From an uncultured Pseudomonadota bacterium (GTDB taxonomy: Bacteria > Pseudomonadota > Gammaproteobacteria > Burkholderiales > SG8-39): DNA of 9,181 nt. The translations under genes and the position numbers were made by a program. This document shows, in pieces, positions 7,320-9,181 of this stretch; positions within the stretch are counted from its first letter, which is position 1; every line of letters starts with the position of its first letter. Below the pieces are notes generated by a model. That model saw nothing but the letters and a program-made list of their open reading frames with translations, had not been told where the DNA came from and ran no database searches. The stretch covers positions 1-9,181 of the forward strand of contig CAIPGJ010000972.1 in NCBI GenBank assembly GCA_903864555.1. Reading direction: 5' to 3'.

Positions 7320-7438
7320 GGCAAGTCGAAGAGGGTTGGAGTATTGTTGGATTCGACATACGCTTTCAGACTTCGATCTCTATCCCTGAAACAATCTGCG
7401 CCGCAATTCCATGCGCACCCGCCAAAGAGGAGTGAACA

Positions 7439-7879
7439 ATGAACAAGCTCAGGCACATCGCCATCGCCGTAAAGAAACCCGAGGAAGCCGCGAAATTCTT
7501 CGTCGACGTCCTTGGCATGACGGTGAAGGACAAGGGCGAAGGGCCCAATCCGAATTATTACCTTACCGATGACGGCACCATCGAACTGGCGCTGATCAAT
7601 CTCTCGGGCAACCACGGCATCATGGGCAAGGAGCGGGCGCCGGACTACGAAGGCCTGCACCATATCGGTTTCGAAGTCGATGACATGGAAGCGATGGAGA
7701 AACGCATGGCCGGCTCCGGCTTCTCCCGCCGGGATGACATCAACAATGCCATCCAGGACCGCGACGAAGCCCGCGAGAAGGCCACTGGCGTGAAGAAGAA
7801 ACCCCGTCGTGGCGGTGTCGAGGTCAAGTACTTTGGCCCCGCCGGCATCACCTTCGACCTCACGCACAAGGAAGAGTAG
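7439..7879 (+). CDS. VOC-superfamily (glyoxalase/epimerase-fold) metalloenzyme
   Basis: 146 aa, a single VOC unit of two beta-alpha-beta-beta-beta modules. The first begins LRHIAIAVKKPEEAAKFFVDVLGM (4-27) and the second LHHIGFEVDDMEAMEKRM (73-90). Likely metal ligands are H6 (RHIAIAV), E49 (TIELAL), H75 (HHIGFEV), and D140 in GITFDLT, where glyoxalases and methylmalonyl-CoA epimerase use Glu. A very charged stretch (about 96-126, with KKKPRR) separates strands of the second module and is longer than in minimal VOC domains. Members include lactoylglutathione lyase, methylmalonyl-CoA epimerase and extradiol dioxygenases, and sequence alone does not decide between them. The start has AGAGGAG 6 nt upstream. 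It is the first gene rightward from the divergent region; the solute-binding gene follows after 116 nt and may share its transcript. Confidence 0.88.
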   Translation: MNKLRHIAIAVKKPEEAAKFFVDVLGMTVKDKGEGPNPNYYLTDDGTIELALINLSGNHGIMGKERAPDYEGLHHIGFEVDDMEAMEKRMAGSGFSRRDDINNAIQDRDEAREKATGVKKKPRRGGVEVKYFGPAGITFDLTHKEE

Positions 7880-7897
7880 CGCAGTCTCGCCGGAGGG

Positions 7898-7919
7898 CGG
7901 ATCGCCTTCTGACGATCCG
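7898..7919 (+). repeat. Inverted repeat after the VOC gene
   Basis: CGGATCG (7898-7904) pairs with CGATCCG (7913-7919) across an 8-nt loop, starting 19 nt after the VOC stop. No U-tract follows, so at most it is a weak or factor-dependent stop, or a 3' end protecting hairpin, between the VOC and solute-binding genes. Confidence 0.35.
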
Positions 7920-7995
7920 GTTCAGACGTCCCCGAAACAATCCCATACGGCCTGCTTCAGACAACAGGGCCGATGGATATCAAGGAGGAAGGACC

Positions 7996-8997
7996 ATGAA
8001 CACCAGCGCCTCACCGCATCCGAACGTCCGTGCGCCACACGTGCTGACACTGGCCATGCTGGCTGGTCTCGGCCTGCCAGGTGCCTCACTCACCAGCCAC
8101 GCCCAGGACAAGTACCCCAGCAAGCCGCTCACCATCGTTGTACCGACGGCACCGGCCTCCTCCACCGACGCCAGCGCGCGCCAGGTGGCCGCCAAGCTCG
8201 CACCGCTGTTCGGGCAGTCCGTCGTGGTGGAGAACAAGCCCGGCGCCGGCGGCATCGTTGGCATCGCCTACCTGGCCAAGCTGCGCCCGGACGGCTACGC
8301 CATCCTGCACAGCGCCACCAGCAACCTTGCCACCGCCCCGGGCATGGTGAAAGCCCTGCCCTTCGATCCCATCCAGGACTTCGCCGGAGTGACGATCAGC
8401 AACGAGGGCTATGTGGCCCTGCTCACGCGCGAGGAGTACAAGAACCTCAGTTTTCCGCAGTTCCTGGACCGCATGCGCAGGAACCCGGAGCAGTTCCCCA
8501 TTGCCGGCACCAACCTGGCGAACAAGGTCTTCCTCAAGCAGATTGCCGATGCGGCGAAGATTCCGCTCACCTACGTGCCCTACACCGACTACGGACGCAT
8601 GATGAATGACCTGTGGGGCGGACGCCTGGGCGGCACACTGGGGCTGCTCAACCTGACAATGCCGATGGTGAAAGGCGGACAGGGCCACATCGTGGCGATG
8701 TCATCGGCTGAGCGCCTGGCGCACATGCCCGGCATGCCCACCACCGAGGAAGCCTTGCCAGGGGTCTCCTACACCTCCTCCGGCGGCTACTTCGCCCCGG
8801 CCAGAACGCCGCGCGCCATCGTCAATCTGCTGTACACGCAGATTTCCACCGTCGGCAAGGATCCGGAAGTAATTCGACGAAATCAGGAAGGCGGCCGGCC
8901 GATGTTCCTCGGCCCCGAAGAAACCGATGCCTACATGAAGAAGGAAGTGCAGCGCTGGTCAGCGCTGCTGAAGGAGTCTGGCATCGTCCCTGAATGA
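7996..8997 (+). CDS. Bug/TctC-family periplasmic solute-binding protein with atypical ligand loop
   Basis: 333 aa. The signal peptide has a long polar n-region, hydrophobic VLTLAMLAGLGLPGA (16-30), and likely cleavage after SHA (36) before QDKYPSKPLTIVVP. Family blocks are GQSVVVENKPGAGG (73-86), RPDGYAIL (97-104), LPFDPIQDF (121-129), PYTDYG (195-200) and MPTTEEALPGV (247-257). It should bind a carboxylate-type ligand in the periplasm. The usual Gly-rich phosphate-loop-like turn after the first strand (PGGxxD) reads APASSTD (52-58) here, which may alter ligand contacts. The start is well supported: AAGGAGG at 7982-7988, 7 nt before the ATG. It is a different protein from the receptor at the left end, with low similarity outside family motifs. 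It probably works with the VOC gene transcript. No membrane subunits are nearby. Confidence 0.93.
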   Translation: MNTSASPHPNVRAPHVLTLAMLAGLGLPGASLTSHAQDKYPSKPLTIVVPTAPASSTDASARQVAAKLAPLFGQSVVVENKPGAGGIVGIAYLAKLRPDGYAILHSATSNLATAPGMVKALPFDPIQDFAGVTISNEGYVALLTREEYKNLSFPQFLDRMRRNPEQFPIAGTNLANKVFLKQIADAAKIPLTYVPYTDYGRMMNDLWGGRLGGTLGLLNLTMPMVKGGQGHIVAMSSAERLAHMPGMPTTEEALPGVSYTSSGGYFAPARTPRAIVNLLYTQISTVGKDPEVIRRNQEGGRPMFLGPEETDAYMKKEVQRWSALLKESGIVPE

Positions 8998-9101
8998 GGC
9001 ACAGGGAGCAGCAAGGATTACCCCCTTGTCAAAGGTTCTTCGTCGAATTCCGGGGAAAGGTCTGGCGCCTCCCAAATCTGTTTTTAGTACCTGGATAACA
9101 A

Positions 9102-9129
9102 TCGACTCATATCTGCAAGCAGGGATAAT
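9102..9129 (+). promoter_or_regulatory. Weak candidate promoter reading out of the window
   Basis: TCGACT (9102-9107) and GATAAT (9124-9129) are spaced 16 nt in the 184-nt non-coding tail after the second receptor gene. The -10 box is close to consensus and the -35 is 4 of 6. The downstream gene is outside the window, so this cannot be tested here. Confidence 0.25.
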
Positions 9130-9140
9130 TCACTACTGTC

Positions 9141-9160
9141 ATCCCCGCGCAGGCGGGGAT
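9141..9160. repeat. 20-bp palindromic intergenic repeat, ATCCCC-N8-GGGGAT type
   Basis: ATCCCCGC (9141-9148) and GCGGGGAT (9153-9160) are perfectly complementary with a GCAG loop. Its shape, a 20-bp dyad preceded by GTC and followed by CCA, resembles dispersed repeats common in proteobacterial intergenic DNA, including the Neisseria dRS3 element (ATTCCC-N8-GGGAAT). ATTTTC follows on the plus strand, so it may also help end the transcript of the receptor gene. Only one copy is in the window; dispersal is inferred. Confidence 0.6.
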
Positions 9161-9181
9161 CCATTTTCTTGGAGGCAGTCA

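Larger units (their letters stand above)
7148..7438. other. Divergent intergenic control region between dehydrogenase and VOC genes
   Basis: 291 nt without a convincing gene. It holds a perfect 33-bp dyad (7287-7319), a possible plus-strand promoter (7259-7285), and an imperfect inverted repeat CAACACTTCA (7233-7242) with TGAAGTTGTTG (7254-7264), one base bulged. On the minus strand a weak TTGTGA (7240-7245) and CTATGT (7218-7223) pair, spaced 16 nt, could drive the dehydrogenase. The ribosome sites for both flanking genes lie at its edges. An open frame covering much of it on the minus strand is the shadow of the VOC gene. Confidence 0.6.

Noticed and set aside
7226..7867. Minus-strand open frame (213 codons) across the VOC gene and the divergent spacer
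   Set aside because: It mirrors the VOC coding strand, begins inside it without a ribosome site, and would run through the dyad and promoter region.
7365..7962. Shared words TTCAGAC and GAAACAATC in the leaders of the VOC and second receptor genes
   Set aside because: TTCAGAC occurs at 7365, 7921 and 7956 and GAAACAATC at 7388 and 7934, but their spacing differs. GAAACAATC also occurs inside the left-end receptor gene at 879-887, so chance is sufficient.
9012..9028. CAAGG/CCTTG hairpin after the second receptor as a terminator
   Set aside because: Only five base pairs with a 7-nt loop and no T-run; too weak to support.

Overview
The window looks like part of a Burkholderiales (Betaproteobacteria) chromosome, possibly Alcaligenaceae or a relative. 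This is inferred from the moderately high GC content, dense short-gap gene packing, two orphan periplasmic solute receptors of the Bug/TctC family without the TctA/TctB membrane subunits, and a dyad intergenic repeat of the ATCCCC-N8-GGGGAT type at the right end. The genus cannot be fixed by eye. No phage, transposase, tRNA, rRNA or CRISPR signal was seen.

Layout. A tightly packed minus-strand operon runs from about 6150 down to 17. It has a good sigma70-like promoter (TTGACA at 6142-6147, TATAAA at 6121-6126). Its genes, in transcription order, are: a thiolase-fold protein without the catalytic cysteines (6027-4816); a DUF35 Zn-ribbon/OB-fold partner (4819-4394, ATGA overlap); a fused NDP-forming acyl-CoA synthetase (4330-2189); an Old Yellow Enzyme-type flavin oxidoreductase (2189-1038, TGATG overlap); and a Bug/TctC solute-binding protein (994-17). 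Upstream on the same strand is a D-2-hydroxyacid dehydrogenase (7147-6200). Divergent from it, on the plus strand, are a VOC/glyoxalase-fold protein (7439-7879) and a second Bug/TctC receptor (7996-8997). The divergent spacer carries a perfect 15-bp inverted repeat with a 3-nt centre. A 12-nt piece of it recurs just upstream of the operon promoter's -35 box.

How it may work together (inference). The set reads as a catabolic island for an organic acid: a periplasmic receptor for capture, CoA activation by an ATP-grasp synthetase, ene reduction by the OYE, and C-C bond chemistry by the thiolase-like/DUF35 pair. The 2-hydroxyacid dehydrogenase and VOC enzyme would act on hydroxy- or oxo-acid intermediates. 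The thiolase-fold protein has no cysteine at either thiolase position and has tyrosines in two active-site segments. This makes a retro-aldolase of the Ltp2/ChsH2-DUF35 kind more plausible than a thiolase. The substrate is unknown and no regulator gene lies in the window.
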